From an uncultured Lachnospiraceae bacterium (GTDB taxonomy: Bacteria; Bacillota; Clostridia; Lachnospirales; Lachnospiraceae): DNA of 32,673 nt. The position numbers were made by a program, and so were the translations under genes. Under the pieces are notes generated by a model. That model was not told where the DNA came from and did no database searches. It saw only the letters and a program-made list of their open reading frames with translations. The stretch lies in NCBI GenBank assembly GCA_948441955.1, contig CAOJQZ010000024.1, forward strand, positions 1 through 32,673, in the 5' to 3' direction. Position 1 is the stretch's first letter; each line of letters starts with the position of its first letter. Below, piece by piece: positions 24,249 to 32,572 of this stretch.

Positions 24249-25391
24249 ATGAATAAAAGTCAAAAAGGGCGTGCATGGGTCACGATTAATTTGGAAAATC
24301 TGAAAAGCAATGTGGAGCAGTTTCAGAGACTTCTTCCGGAGGGCTGCAGGATGATGCCGGCCGTTAAAGCGGATGCATATGGACATGGCGTCTGTCTGAT
24401 TACGAAAGCTCTACGGAGCATGGGAATCAGGGACTTCTGCGTAGCATCTGCAGAAGAAGCTGTGGAGCTTCGGGAATGTGGAATTACAGGACAGATTTTG
24501 GTTCTTGGCTATACGCCCCGGTGCCAGTTCGGGGAGCTTAAACAGTATGGAATTACCCAGACAGTAGTAGATTACGAATATGCCAGAGAGCTTCAGGCAT
24601 ATGGTGAGAGGCTTACCGTACATGTGGGAATCGATACCGGCATGCACCGGCTGGGTGAGAGATGTGACAAAAGAGAAAATATATTTAAAATCTGGGAGCT
24701 TGAAAATTTGAATATTACGGGGGTATTTTCCCATCTCTGTGCATCAGACGAAATGACAAAAGATGCGCGTAAATACACGTTAAAACAGATCTCAGATTTT
24801 GACAGAATTATAAGAGAGATCCATAGAAGAGGAATTTATGGATTTAAAACGCATCTTCAGGGCAGCTATGGGGTTTTGAATTACCCGGAGCTGTCGTATG
24901 ACTATGCTAGAATTGGCATTGCGCTTTACGGGGTGTTAAGCGCACCCCATGACTGGACGACTGCAGATATTTCCTTGAAGCCGGTATTATCGCTTAAATC
25001 AAGACTTGTGTGTGTGAAGGAGCTTCATGCCGGAGAAGCGGCGGGATATGGCCTTTCTTTTAGGGCAGCGGGAGAAATGCGGACAGGGGTGGTATCCATT
25101 GGGTATGCGGATGGAATTCCGAGAGAATTATCGAACCGGGGACATGCACTTTTAAATGGAAGAAGAGTTTCTGTTATAGGGCGGATATGCATGGATCAGC
25201 TTTTGATAGATGTATCAGAGGTTACAGCGGCAGCAGGGGATGAGGTTATTTTTATTGGAAGATCAGGGGATGAAGAGATTAGGGCAGAAGAGATGGCACA
25301 AGAGGCAGGGACGATTGCTAATGAGATTTTAAGCAGAATAGGTAAGCGTGTGGAAAGGAAAATTGAGGATGAAATTATAAGATTTTCTTAA
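24249..25391 (+). CDS. vanT: Alanine/serine racemase, VanT catalytic-domain type
   Basis: The 380-residue PLP enzyme has the alanine racemase fold: lysine K40 in MPAVKADAYGHG binds PLP, and Y267 in AAGYGLSF is the second catalytic residue. SIGYADGIPRELS and CMDQLLIDV complete the family marks. It lacks the N-terminal membrane acyltransferase region of classical VanT. Its position 3 bases after a VanG-like ligase suggests it makes D-Ser for that ligase, but it could instead be the cell's alanine racemase (alr). Substrate cannot be told from sequence alone. Confidence 0.82.
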   Translation: MNKSQKGRAWVTINLENLKSNVEQFQRLLPEGCRMMPAVKADAYGHGVCLITKALRSMGIRDFCVASAEEAVELRECGITGQILVLGYTPRCQFGELKQYGITQTVVDYEYARELQAYGERLTVHVGIDTGMHRLGERCDKRENIFKIWELENLNITGVFSHLCASDEMTKDARKYTLKQISDFDRIIREIHRRGIYGFKTHLQGSYGVLNYPELSYDYARIGIALYGVLSAPHDWTTADISLKPVLSLKSRLVCVKELHAGEAAGYGLSFRAAGEMRTGVVSIGYADGIPRELSNRGHALLNGRRVSVIGRICMDQLLIDVSEVTAAAGDEVIFIGRSGDEEIRAEEMAQEAGTIANEILSRIGKRVERKIEDEIIRFS

Positions 25392-25427
25392 TTTCCTTAA
25401 TTATAAGGAGAAAGATGTGAGAATCTG

Positions 25428-25436
25428 TGTTACAAT
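25428..25436 (+). promoter_or_regulatory. Possible extended -10 promoter of the NatAB-like operon
   Basis: TGTTACAAT is an extended -10, but no clear -35 is seen 17 bases upstream. It lies about 40 bases before the ATPase start and after the racemase stop. Confidence 0.35.
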
Positions 25437-25477
25437 AAAAATGACAGTTTTATAAAATACAGCATGGAGGAAAGACA

Positions 25478-26386
25478 ATGGTATTGGAACTTAAGAATAT
25501 CGAAAAATCATTTGGCAGCAAACAGGTTCTTTCAGATGTATCCTTTCAGGCACAGGGCGGGAAAGCGTTTGGCCTTCTGGGGCGTAACGGTGCAGGTAAG
25601 ACAACGTCCATCCGCATTCTTATGAATGTATTTCCAGCAGATGGGGGATTAGTTCTGATTGATGGAAGTCCGGTAGATTATAATCAGGTACAGATCGGTT
25701 ATCTGCCTGAGGAAAGAGGGCTTTACCCGAAAAAAGTCATTGCCGATCAGCTTACATATTTTGCAGAGCTTAAGGGGATGAACCGCAAGGACGCTGTAAA
25801 GTCAGTAGACAGGTGGCTTGAAAGGCTGGGTATGATGGAATACCGGAACAAGAGGCTTGATACACTCTCGAAGGGAAACCAGCAGAAGATTCAGCTGGTG
25901 ACAGCGCTGGCACATAATCCGGATATTATTATACTGGACGAGCCTTTTTCAGGACTTGATCCTGTTAATGCAATGCTTCTTAAAGAAGTTGTAAAGGAAC
26001 AGATTGCGGAAAACAAGATTGTGCTATTCTCCAGCCATCAGATGAGTTACATCGAGGAATTTTGTGACAGCATAGCAATTTTAAATTCCGGCAGGGTTGC
26101 TCTTTGCGGAGAACTTCATGACATAAAGAGAAGCTATGTGCGCGACCGTCTTATCGTCCATACAGAATATCCGGATAAGATTAGGAGCGATTTTGGTGAA
26201 GAGTGTGAGGCAATGGAAAATGGAAGCCTTCTTATCCATCTTGCCTCTGCAGACGATAAGAACAGAGTGATGAGATATCTTGTAGAAAATTATGATATTG
26301 ATGAGGTGAAGGTATTTGAGCCTTCTCTGAATGATATTTTTGTTGAGTATGCGGGAGATGAGGCTGATAAGGAGGACAGAAAATGA
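25478..26386 (+). CDS. ABC transporter ATP-binding protein, NatA-like
   Basis: The 302-residue ATPase has Walker A GRNGAGKT (residues 35-42), signature LSKGNQQK, Walker B IIILDEPFSGLDP and H-loop LFSSHQMSYIEE. The C-terminal about 80 residues look like the DUF4162 domain typical of NatA-like exporters. With the downstream permease it would export sodium or another ion or compound; the substrate is unknown. GGAGG lies before the ATG. It overlaps the permease by 4 bases. Confidence 0.92.
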   Translation: MVLELKNIEKSFGSKQVLSDVSFQAQGGKAFGLLGRNGAGKTTSIRILMNVFPADGGLVLIDGSPVDYNQVQIGYLPEERGLYPKKVIADQLTYFAELKGMNRKDAVKSVDRWLERLGMMEYRNKRLDTLSKGNQQKIQLVTALAHNPDIIILDEPFSGLDPVNAMLLKEVVKEQIAENKIVLFSSHQMSYIEEFCDSIAILNSGRVALCGELHDIKRSYVRDRLIVHTEYPDKIRSDFGEECEAMENGSLLIHLASADDKNRVMRYLVENYDIDEVKVFEPSLNDIFVEYAGDEADKEDRK

Positions 26387-27624
26387 AACAATTTTCCAAA
26401 ATATTGAAATTTGAGCTGAAATATTATTTTAAAAATAAAATTTTTGTTGGTGTTACGATTTTTCTTGTACTATTGATTTCGGTTCTGATGTTTCTGCCGC
26501 AAATATTAAATATTTTCCGAGGAGATAAGGAAGCAGATGCAGCGGCAGAGCTTCCGGTTATGCTTCTTAAGACGGAGATTTCAGAGCAGGCGGAGCCGGT
26601 CAAAGAAGCATTTGACGCGGCGTTTCCGAATTATGATATACAGAGTACCCAGGAGAGTTTGGAAGAGATGCAGGAAAAAATTACTTCTGGGAGCGCCGAA
26701 TGTGCTTTTGTGGTAGGAGGAATGACCTCTTATAAATACTATGTGGACAATCTTTCTATGTACGACAGTAACATGGAGACAGCTGATACAGTTTTGCAGA
26801 ATCTGTGCCGTATGAATTTAATGGCCGAAAATGGATTGACGGCGGAAAAGGCCGGTGAGATTATGTCGATTCAGATTGAAAACGATGCTGTAAGCCTTGG
26901 AAAGGATCAGATGCAGAATTACTGGTATACATATATTATGATCTTTGCCTTGTATATGGTGATTCTGCTTTATGGTCAGATGATAGCGACCAATGTGGCA
27001 ACAGAGAAGAGCTCGCGGGCGATGGAGCTTTTGATTACCAGTGCAAGGCCAGTTGCCATGATGTTCGGAAAGGTGATTGCATCCTGTCTGGCAGGTTTTG
27101 CTCAGCTTGTTGCAGTATTTGGATCTGCGATTTTGCTTTATGGAATAAATAAAGAGCAGTGGAATGACAATCCGATTGTTGCTTCTATCTTTGATATGCC
27201 GCCGGAGCTTTTTGGATATATGCTGGTATTCTTTATACTTGGATTCTTTATTTATGCATTCCTTTATGGTGCCATTGGTTCAACAGCTTCCAAGCTTGAA
27301 GATATCAATACATCCGTTATGCCGATAACGATGATCTTTATCATCGCGTTTATGGTAGTAATGTTTTCCCTTGCGTCAGGAGATGTCGATAATACATTGA
27401 TGAAAGTGTGCTCCTATATTCCGTTTACCTCTTCGATGGCAATGTTTACCCGAATTGCCATGAGCACGGTACCGTGGTATGAGATCCTGATCTCCATAGC
27501 GATTCTTATAGGCTCCGCCGCCGGCGTCGGTGTGATTTCTGCAAAGATTTACCGTGTGGGCGTGCTTCTTTACGGTACAACGCCAAAGCTGAGTTCTATT
27601 TTAAAGGCGGTATGGAAAGCATAA
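26383..27624 (+). CDS. ABC transporter permease, NatB/ABC-2 type
   Basis: The 413-residue permease has one span near residues 20-42. A long extracytoplasmic loop follows (about 45-180), with further spans near 183-205, 225-250, 280-305, 315-335 and 368-390. This is the NatB-like ABC-2 arrangement. MELLITSARPVAMMFGKVIA is the intracellular coupling region. It is the membrane partner of the 25478 ATPase (4-base overlap). A bidirectional terminator follows at once. Confidence 0.9.
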   Translation: MKQFSKILKFELKYYFKNKIFVGVTIFLVLLISVLMFLPQILNIFRGDKEADAAAELPVMLLKTEISEQAEPVKEAFDAAFPNYDIQSTQESLEEMQEKITSGSAECAFVVGGMTSYKYYVDNLSMYDSNMETADTVLQNLCRMNLMAENGLTAEKAGEIMSIQIENDAVSLGKDQMQNYWYTYIMIFALYMVILLYGQMIATNVATEKSSRAMELLITSARPVAMMFGKVIASCLAGFAQLVAVFGSAILLYGINKEQWNDNPIVASIFDMPPELFGYMLVFFILGFFIYAFLYGAIGSTASKLEDINTSVMPITMIFIIAFMVVMFSLASGDVDNTLMKVCSYIPFTSSMAMFTRIAMSTVPWYEILISIAILIGSAAGVGVISAKIYRVGVLLYGTTPKLSSILKAVWKA

Positions 27625-27629
27625 AGATG

Positions 27630-27661
27630 AAAATAGGAAAGCCGAAAAGCTTTCCTATTTT
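27630..27661 (+). terminator. Bidirectional terminator for convergent genes
   Basis: A perfect 13-bp stem (27630-27642 with 27649-27661) begins with AAAA and ends with TTTT, so it can act on both strands. The TAG stop of the minus-strand PilZ gene (27657-27655) is inside the stem. Confidence 0.88.
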
Positions 27662-28299
27662 GATACAGTTTCTTTTTCCCTTTTTGCCTTTGCTTGAAGT
27701 GTTTCTGTCTGGAATACGAAATTACGGACAAGCATTTCGACTTTGGGCGGAAGATCGATATACTGGCAGCCATAGCCGTATACGCCTGCTTCCCGCACAG
27801 GTCTTTGCTTCTGTATACGGGCCGTAATGCATACAGGCGTTTTTATACTGGTGAATATGGATTTAAATGCAGTGTCCGGCTCTAATTTCTGTGTTGTGAC
27901 AAACTGGAAGCCTCCGGCGCCTATGTCCTTAATGGTGACAGGGACCTCTTTCTTTTGCCCTTCAAACATAAGGAAGGCTTTAAATGTTACATAAACACGA
28001 TGATTTTTCCGCTGCTCAGGAATATCGTTTGTGACGGCGCGGGCGAGATAACAGGGTTTTTCTCCCGACGCCGACGGATCAGCATAGATTTCCTCAGACA
28101 GAGTGAAGATAAATGCCCGGTAGTCATAATCTTTTTCCTTCGGCATGAAGAAGAATCTTTCAGGGAAATCCGCCGATGGTTTTTCAGGAAAAATGAGAGT
28201 AATTGTATCAAGGCTGTTTCTGTTGTACCGGATGTCAGTCAGATAGGTACAGTCCAGATTATAAAGCGTTGCATTGCCGGTGTCTGGTATTGAATTCAT
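27655..28299 (-). CDS. PilZ domain protein (putative c-di-GMP receptor)
   Basis: The 214-residue protein has a YcgR-like N-terminal part (about 1-90) and a C-terminal PilZ domain (about 95-195). The c-di-GMP motif RxxxR is present as R97-K-N-H-R101. The second motif, normally D/NxSxxG, reads DIGAGG (125-130), with Gly for Ser. YcgR-like proteins bind c-di-GMP and slow flagellar motors or control other surface traits. No flagellar genes lie nearby. AAGGAGG lies 12 bases before the chosen ATG, slightly far. Confidence 0.85.
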   Translation of the reverse strand: MNSIPDTGNATLYNLDCTYLTDIRYNRNSLDTITLIFPEKPSADFPERFFFMPKEKDYDYRAFIFTLSEEIYADPSASGEKPCYLARAVTNDIPEQRKNHRVYVTFKAFLMFEGQKKEVPVTIKDIGAGGFQFVTTQKLEPDTAFKSIFTSIKTPVCITARIQKQRPVREAGVYGYGCQYIDLPPKVEMLVRNFVFQTETLQAKAKREKETVSK

Positions 28300-28381
28300 G
28301 GAATAAACATACCTCCTTCTTAAGACTGCATTTGTATATTATTTATTTTAACAGAGAGGAGAGAAGGAATCAAGAAATGAT

Positions 28382-29395
28382 ATGAGTGAGATGATAGTGA
28401 ATGAGAAAGAAAAAAGAGATTCAAGCCGGGAAAGGTTTGAACCCTCCATAAAAAATTTTCTTTGCGACAAATATTCCATTTGCCGGGAGGAAAGACAATA
28501 TGTGGTATTTTTGTATAATATTTTGCGAAAGTATGCAACTTTGGAGAGCCGAAAAAGAGAGGGAGAGGAAAATGCAGACAGAGTAAATGTTAAGAAAATC
28601 TTTGAATCCTGTGGGCTGGAGGACGATGCATTTATTGATTATGTTTTTTATGAACCGGCTTTCCTGCGGGATTTTTTTGAAAGATACAACCGCCTCAGAT
28701 TAAGCAAGGAAAGCGAATGGCCGGAAAGGCTGTTGAACAAATCATTTTCCTGTTCTTTGTCAAAGGGTGAGAGTGCAAGAAAAGAAGACTTTAATACAAA
28801 ATTGATTCAATATGTATATGAACAGAAGAAAAAGGAAAAAAATGAAACCAGAAAAATAGAGGTGGAATATTCTGGAAGGGAATGTAATTTGGGGCAGAAT
28901 AATAATAAGCTTTGCTTTGAAAAACTGAAGATCTATGATCTAGAAAATAACCAGACAATAAGTTTGAACGATAATGAAAAAAAGTGGATAAAACACAGAG
29001 TTAAATGGATGATGAACGCCCAGCCGGATATTGCGCTTATATATCACTTAGGAGAGGAAGAAAGTGCAAAAAAATTTCTTTTGTTTATTGAATGTAAATT
29101 TACATCAAAGGAAAGCTCTTATCGTTACGAAGTAGATAGTGAGAGTAATGAGAAAGAACATGTGAAACAGGGGGAAATACAGTGGATGATAGCAGATTTT
29201 TTATGCAGCTGCCTGCATAATTATAATGACAATAAAGAGAAAATGACGCTCTCTCCCAGCATGAAAGAGGAAAGATCACATTTTGTTTATTTCGTGCGAA
29301 GATACAGAACGAATGAAAATAACGGAGAGAAAAAAGACGAAATTTTGATAGAGGACTTAATTAGATGTAATAACGAAATATTTGCTCTGTCGTAA
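28382..29395 (+). CDS. Uncharacterised protein with PD-(D/E)XK nuclease-like signature
   Basis: I do not know a named family. The 337-residue soluble protein is rich in Lys, Glu and Asn and its DNA is more A+T rich than its neighbours, hinting at transfer. The C-terminal half has the pattern of a restriction-type nuclease: D216 in AQPDIAL, then E237-x-K239 in LFIECKFTSKE 20 residues on, and a Gln in QGEIQWM after it. This fits a PD-(D/E)XK core that cuts DNA with Mg2+. No methyltransferase or partner gene is adjacent. The N-terminal part (about 1-200) is helical and may bind DNA. An in-frame ATG at 28391 is an alternative start. Confidence 0.6.
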   Translation: MSEMIVNEKEKRDSSRERFEPSIKNFLCDKYSICREERQYVVFLYNILRKYATLESRKREGEENADRVNVKKIFESCGLEDDAFIDYVFYEPAFLRDFFERYNRLRLSKESEWPERLLNKSFSCSLSKGESARKEDFNTKLIQYVYEQKKKEKNETRKIEVEYSGRECNLGQNNNKLCFEKLKIYDLENNQTISLNDNEKKWIKHRVKWMMNAQPDIALIYHLGEEESAKKFLLFIECKFTSKESSYRYEVDSESNEKEHVKQGEIQWMIADFLCSCLHNYNDNKEKMTLSPSMKEERSHFVYFVRRYRTNENNGEKKDEILIEDLIRCNNEIFALS

Positions 29396-29405
29396 TAATA
29401 GCGTC

Positions 29406-29437
29406 ATATCTTTTTCATTATCACTGCAGATATTTTT
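29406..29437 (+). terminator. Weak terminator after the nuclease-like gene
   Basis: ATATCT (29406-29411) and AGATAT (29428-29433) flank a 16-base loop and are followed by TTTT. The stem is short and A/T rich, so it is weak. Confidence 0.3.
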
Positions 29438-29457
29438 GGGAGACGGGGGAATTATAA

Positions 29458-30006
29458 ATGAAATATAAAAAAACAGTGTTCTTAAAAAATGGAAAGAAAT
29501 GTCTGATTAGAAATGCAACGGGCTCTGATTCTGAGTCAGTATATAACAATTTTAATCTGACACACGGTCAAACGGATTTTTTGTTGTCGTATCCTGATGA
29601 AAACAGCTTTGATATAGAACAGGAACGGGAATTTCTGGTCAGAAAAGAAGACAGCGACAGAGAAATTGAACTATGTGCTGTTTTTGGTGATCGCATAGTT
29701 GGCACGGCAGGGATTGAAGAGGTAGGAAAAAAGTATAAGGTCAGACATCGTGCGGAATTTGGAGTCAGTGTTGAAGAGGATTACTGGGGGCTGGGAATAG
29801 GACGTGCGTTGGTGATGGCCGGTATCGAATGTGCCAGACAGGCGGAGTATTTGCAGCTTGAACTTGAAGTGGTCCGGGAAAACCTCAGGGCTTTTGAATT
29901 GTACAGGAGCATTGGGTTTTGTGAGTATGGTTATAATCCAAAGGGATTTTGTTCCCGTAATACTGGATGGCAGGGACTTGTACTTATGAGAATGGAGCTC
30001 CTATAG
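29458..30006 (+). CDS. GNAT family N-acetyltransferase
   Basis: The 182-residue protein has the GNAT fold: acetyl-CoA motif A reads FGVSVEEDYWGLGIGRALV and is followed by ALVMAGIECARQ. Motif B is LELEVVRENLRAFELYRSIGF. The family transfers acetyl groups to amines; the substrate is not evident, and RimJ/RimL-like or small-molecule activities are possible. The first third (about 15-60) is the substrate-side region. GGGGGAATT lies before the ATG. It is 62 bases after the nuclease-like gene, so co-transcription is possible. Confidence 0.87.
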   Translation: MKYKKTVFLKNGKKCLIRNATGSDSESVYNNFNLTHGQTDFLLSYPDENSFDIEQEREFLVRKEDSDREIELCAVFGDRIVGTAGIEEVGKKYKVRHRAEFGVSVEEDYWGLGIGRALVMAGIECARQAEYLQLELEVVRENLRAFELYRSIGFCEYGYNPKGFCSRNTGWQGLVLMRMELL

Positions 30007-30040
30007 TAGACCTGGGAGGCAGTCAGAATGGATATAGTAA

Positions 30041-30238
30041 CACTTTGCAGTAAAATTAGTCTACGGACTGAAAGCAAAAGTGGAGTACTAGCTTACCGAA
30101 TGGCAGGTAGGTTTTACTTTGAAAGATATTGATAATGAAATAACAATTAAAATTTATATCCCCTCAGATGTTGATTTTTTTCCGCGTTCTGTTGGTAAAT
30201 CCCTTTCTGAAAATACATCCCTGCAGAGAAATATATAA
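30041..30238 (+). pseudogene. Possible decayed gene fragment
   Basis: The frame reads coding-like on both sides of an internal TAG (30089-30091): KLVYGLKAKVEY before it and LTEWQVGFTLKDIDNEITIK after it, ending at TAA 30236-30238. There is no good start. Family not recognised. Confidence 0.3.
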
Positions 30239-30292
30239 AAGCATCTTCTTAAAGGAGGGGTAATCAAAAATGCATATGGAAAAATGAAACAG

Positions 30293-30305
30293 CAGGCAAA
30301 GCCTG
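30293..30305 (-). terminator. Possible terminator of the DUF1015 gene
   Basis: On the minus strand CAGGC and GCCTG flank a TTT loop and are followed by CTGTTTCATTTTT. It lies just past the gene's stop. The stem is short, so confidence is modest. Confidence 0.45.
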
Positions 30306-30311
30306 AAGGAC

Positions 30312-31571
30312 CTATGAATCCGTATGTCCTTTCTCAAAGGGGTGAATGAATAATCCGCTCAAAAGTTTTGGTTCAAACCAGGTAGACTTTGGGGGCATAA
30401 GCCGTCCGGCATCTGCTACAAGTAAAAGCTCTTCCATTGCTGTGGGATACATAGAAAATGCAGCTCCGTCATTGTGTGCGTCAACAGCATCGGAAAGAAT
30501 CTTAAGTCCCCGGATCCCGCCAACAAACCGGATGCGGGGATTGGTCTTTGGATCCTGAATCCCAAGTAAAGGCTCCAAAATCATGTCCTGCAAAATGGAA
30601 ACATCCAGGCGGCCTACCGGATCATCAGGAATAAGGGCAGAATTTACTTTTAGGAGATACCAGCAACCATTTCCATAGAGTCCGATTTCGCCCTTGCAGG
30701 ACGGGCGAACAGCCTTGTTTCCCATTTTTTTTATATCAAAATTACTTTTTATCCTATTTAGAAATTCTTCAAATGTATAACCGTTCAGATCAGAAACGAT
30801 ACGGTTATAATCATATATCTGGAGTTCATCAGATGCAAACAGAACAGATAGGAAATAGTTAAATTCCTCGCAGCCTGTATAATGAGGATACTCACTCCGC
30901 CGCTTTAAGGCAACTTTTACAGCTGAAGCGGCACGGTGATGCCCGTCAGCAATATAGATACTGTCAATAGACCGGAAAATTTGGCGGATTTCCTGAATTG
31001 TATTCGTGTCATCAATTTTCCAAACCTGATGGTGTATCTGATTCTCCATTGTGAAGTTATAAAGAGAGGGAGTTTGCTTTGCTTTATTTAGAATCTGATT
31101 CAGCCGGGTATTTGCATGATAAGTCAGAAAAATTGGGCCGGTCTGGGCACTTAAGGTATCTATATGGCGTATCCGGTCAGATTCTTTGTCTTCCCGCGTA
31201 TTTTCATGCTTTTTAATCCGGTTTTCCAGATAATCGTCAACAGCAGCGCAGCCTACAAGCCCGGTCTGTGTGCGATTATTCATAGTCAGAGCATAGATAT
31301 AATAACAGGGTGTCTCTTCCTGAATAAATGAACCGTCAGAATACATGGCCTCTAAAATCTCCCTTGCTTTATCATAGACGATCTGAGAGTACATGTCAGT
31401 ATTTTCCGGAAATTGAGTTTCCGCCCTGTCAATTCTAAGAAATGACAGGGGACGGGATGCTGCGCTTTTATAAGCCTCACTTCGAGTATATACATCATAG
31501 GGCAATGAAGCGATAGATGAAGCCAGTTCTTTTTTGGGACGTATAGCTTGAAAGGGACGAAAAATAGTCAT
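30312..31571 (-). CDS. DUF1015 family protein
   Basis: The 419-residue protein matches DUF1015: FRPFQAIRPKKELASSIASL and PYDVY at the start, KHENTREDKESDR about residue 125, and the hallmark SIYIADGHHRAASA near the middle. The C-terminus has RIRFVGGIRGL and FSMYPTAMEELL. The family's biochemical role is not established, though in Clostridia it often sits by serine synthesis genes serC/serA; those are not adjacent here. I chose ATG 31571, since AAAGGAG lies 8 bases before it; an upstream GTG at 31580 overlaps that site. A vegetative promoter lies upstream. Confidence 0.92.
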   Translation of the reverse strand: MTIFRPFQAIRPKKELASSIASLPYDVYTRSEAYKSAASRPLSFLRIDRAETQFPENTDMYSQIVYDKAREILEAMYSDGSFIQEETPCYYIYALTMNNRTQTGLVGCAAVDDYLENRIKKHENTREDKESDRIRHIDTLSAQTGPIFLTYHANTRLNQILNKAKQTPSLYNFTMENQIHHQVWKIDDTNTIQEIRQIFRSIDSIYIADGHHRAASAVKVALKRRSEYPHYTGCEEFNYFLSVLFASDELQIYDYNRIVSDLNGYTFEEFLNRIKSNFDIKKMGNKAVRPSCKGEIGLYGNGCWYLLKVNSALIPDDPVGRLDVSILQDMILEPLLGIQDPKTNPRIRFVGGIRGLKILSDAVDAHNDGAAFSMYPTAMEELLLVADAGRLMPPKSTWFEPKLLSGLFIHPFEKGHTDS

Positions 31572-31620
31572 AGGTGACACTCCTTTTTACGAGATTGATT
31601 CTGTGTGGATATTATTTTTT

Positions 31621-31649
31621 ATTATAACATAAGGAAGAGGGATTGTGGA
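31621..31649 (-). promoter_or_regulatory. Promoter of the DUF1015 gene
   Basis: On the minus strand TCCACA (31649-31644) stands 17 bases before TATAAT (31626-31621), and TG precedes the -10 (TGTTATAAT), an extended -10 form. Confidence 0.7.
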
Positions 31650-31655
31650 TGTATC

Positions 31656-31685
31656 TGTACACAAAATGTGAAAATATGCTATACT
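31656..31685 (+). promoter_or_regulatory. Promoter of the nitroreductase gene
   Basis: TGTACA (31656-31661) lies 18 bases before TATACT (31680-31685), with an extended TGC before the -10, like the pyrH promoter. The leader to the ATG is about 95 bases, in which I see no clear structure. Confidence 0.55.
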
Positions 31686-31785
31686 ATTGTAACAGTTTAG
31701 ACGGGTCTGTGCATTTATGCGCTGACTGTATGAGAGTGATTTGGAGTCAAAAATATATGGAATTAATGCAGAAAGGACAGAGAAA

Positions 31786-32523
31786 ATGGAGAATAGGATC
31801 ATAAATGAAGTTACGCAGCAGCTTATAGAGCGCAAATCAGTGCGGGTTTTTGAGAAACGCCAGATATCAAAAGAAGCAAAAAGAACCATTCTGGAGGCTG
31901 CAATGGAAGCGCCTACGGCAGGGAATCAGCAGTTATATACAATTTTAGATATTACAGATCAGAAGCTTAAGGAGAAACTTGCTGAAAGCTGTGATCATCA
32001 ACCTTTTATTGCCAGTGCACCGCTGGTTCTAGTATTTTGCACAGACTGTCTGAAATGGCTTCAGGCATACCAGGAGGCAGGGCTTACGCCGAGGGATCCC
32101 GGGGTGGGGGATCTTATGCTGGCAGTGACGGATACAGCGATTGCAGCACAAAATGCAGTGACTGCGGCATGGAGTCTTGGAATCGGCTCCTGCTATATCG
32201 GAGACATCATGGAGCAGTGTGAGACACAGCGGAAGCTTCTTTGTCTGCCGGAATATGTATTCCCAGCGGTAATGGTTGTATTTGGCTATCCCACTGCGCA
32301 ACAGATGAAACGAAAGAAACCGAAACGTTTTGAGCTGGAGGACATTATTTGCGAAAATACATACCAGAGAAAGGACGGCGCGGCGCTTCGTAAAATGTTT
32401 ACTGGAAGGTGTGACGGACAGACATATAATGAGTGGATGAAAAAATTTTGTAATCGGAAGTATGACAGTGATTTTTCGAGGGAGATGACGCGTTCGGTTG
32501 GAGAATACCTGAAGCAGTTTTAA
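31786..32523 (+). CDS. Nitroreductase family protein
   Basis: The 245-residue flavoprotein of the nitroreductase group has an N-terminal flavin-binding segment ERKSVRVFEKRQ followed by AAMEAPTAGNQQ, and a later AWSLGIGSCYIGDIME with PAVMVVFGYPTAQ. The family reduces nitro groups, quinones or flavins using NAD(P)H and FMN; the natural substrate is unknown. The open frame begins at TTG 31741, but AAAGGA sits well before ATG 31786, which I chose. The C-terminal about 50 residues (GRCDGQTYNEWMKKF) look like a member-specific extension. Confidence 0.9.
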   Translation: MENRIINEVTQQLIERKSVRVFEKRQISKEAKRTILEAAMEAPTAGNQQLYTILDITDQKLKEKLAESCDHQPFIASAPLVLVFCTDCLKWLQAYQEAGLTPRDPGVGDLMLAVTDTAIAAQNAVTAAWSLGIGSCYIGDIMEQCETQRKLLCLPEYVFPAVMVVFGYPTAQQMKRKKPKRFELEDIICENTYQRKDGAALRKMFTGRCDGQTYNEWMKKFCNRKYDSDFSREMTRSVGEYLKQF

Positions 32524-32534
32524 TGGTGGTATGC

Positions 32535-32563
32535 GTGAAATAATGGGGGTAGTTTTTTATAAT
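32535..32563 (+). promoter_or_regulatory. Possible promoter before a structured leader
   Basis: GTGAAA (32535-32540) is 17 bases from a perfect TATAAT (32558-32563). It lies 12 bases past the nitroreductase stop and would start transcription near 32570, running into the hairpin at 32603-32642. Confidence 0.45.
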
Positions 32564-32572
32564 TTAGTTGGA

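Larger units (their letters stand above)
30007..30311 (+). other. Gene-poor stretch with decayed coding remnants
   Basis: This 305-base gap holds no intact gene. GGGAGG (30014-30019) precedes a 34-codon frame from ATG 30028 to TGA 30132. A neighbouring frame (30041-30238) reads like a coding remnant broken by a TAG at 30089-30091. AAAGGAGGGG (about 30251-30260) serves only a 5-codon frame. I see decay of one or two small genes and do not recognise the original. Confidence 0.5.

Noticed and set aside
28382..30006. A complete restriction-modification or toxin-antitoxin system
   Set aside because: There is no methyltransferase, specificity subunit or antitoxin-like gene. The GNAT protein has no antitoxin-like partner and lacks the short GNAT-toxin layout.
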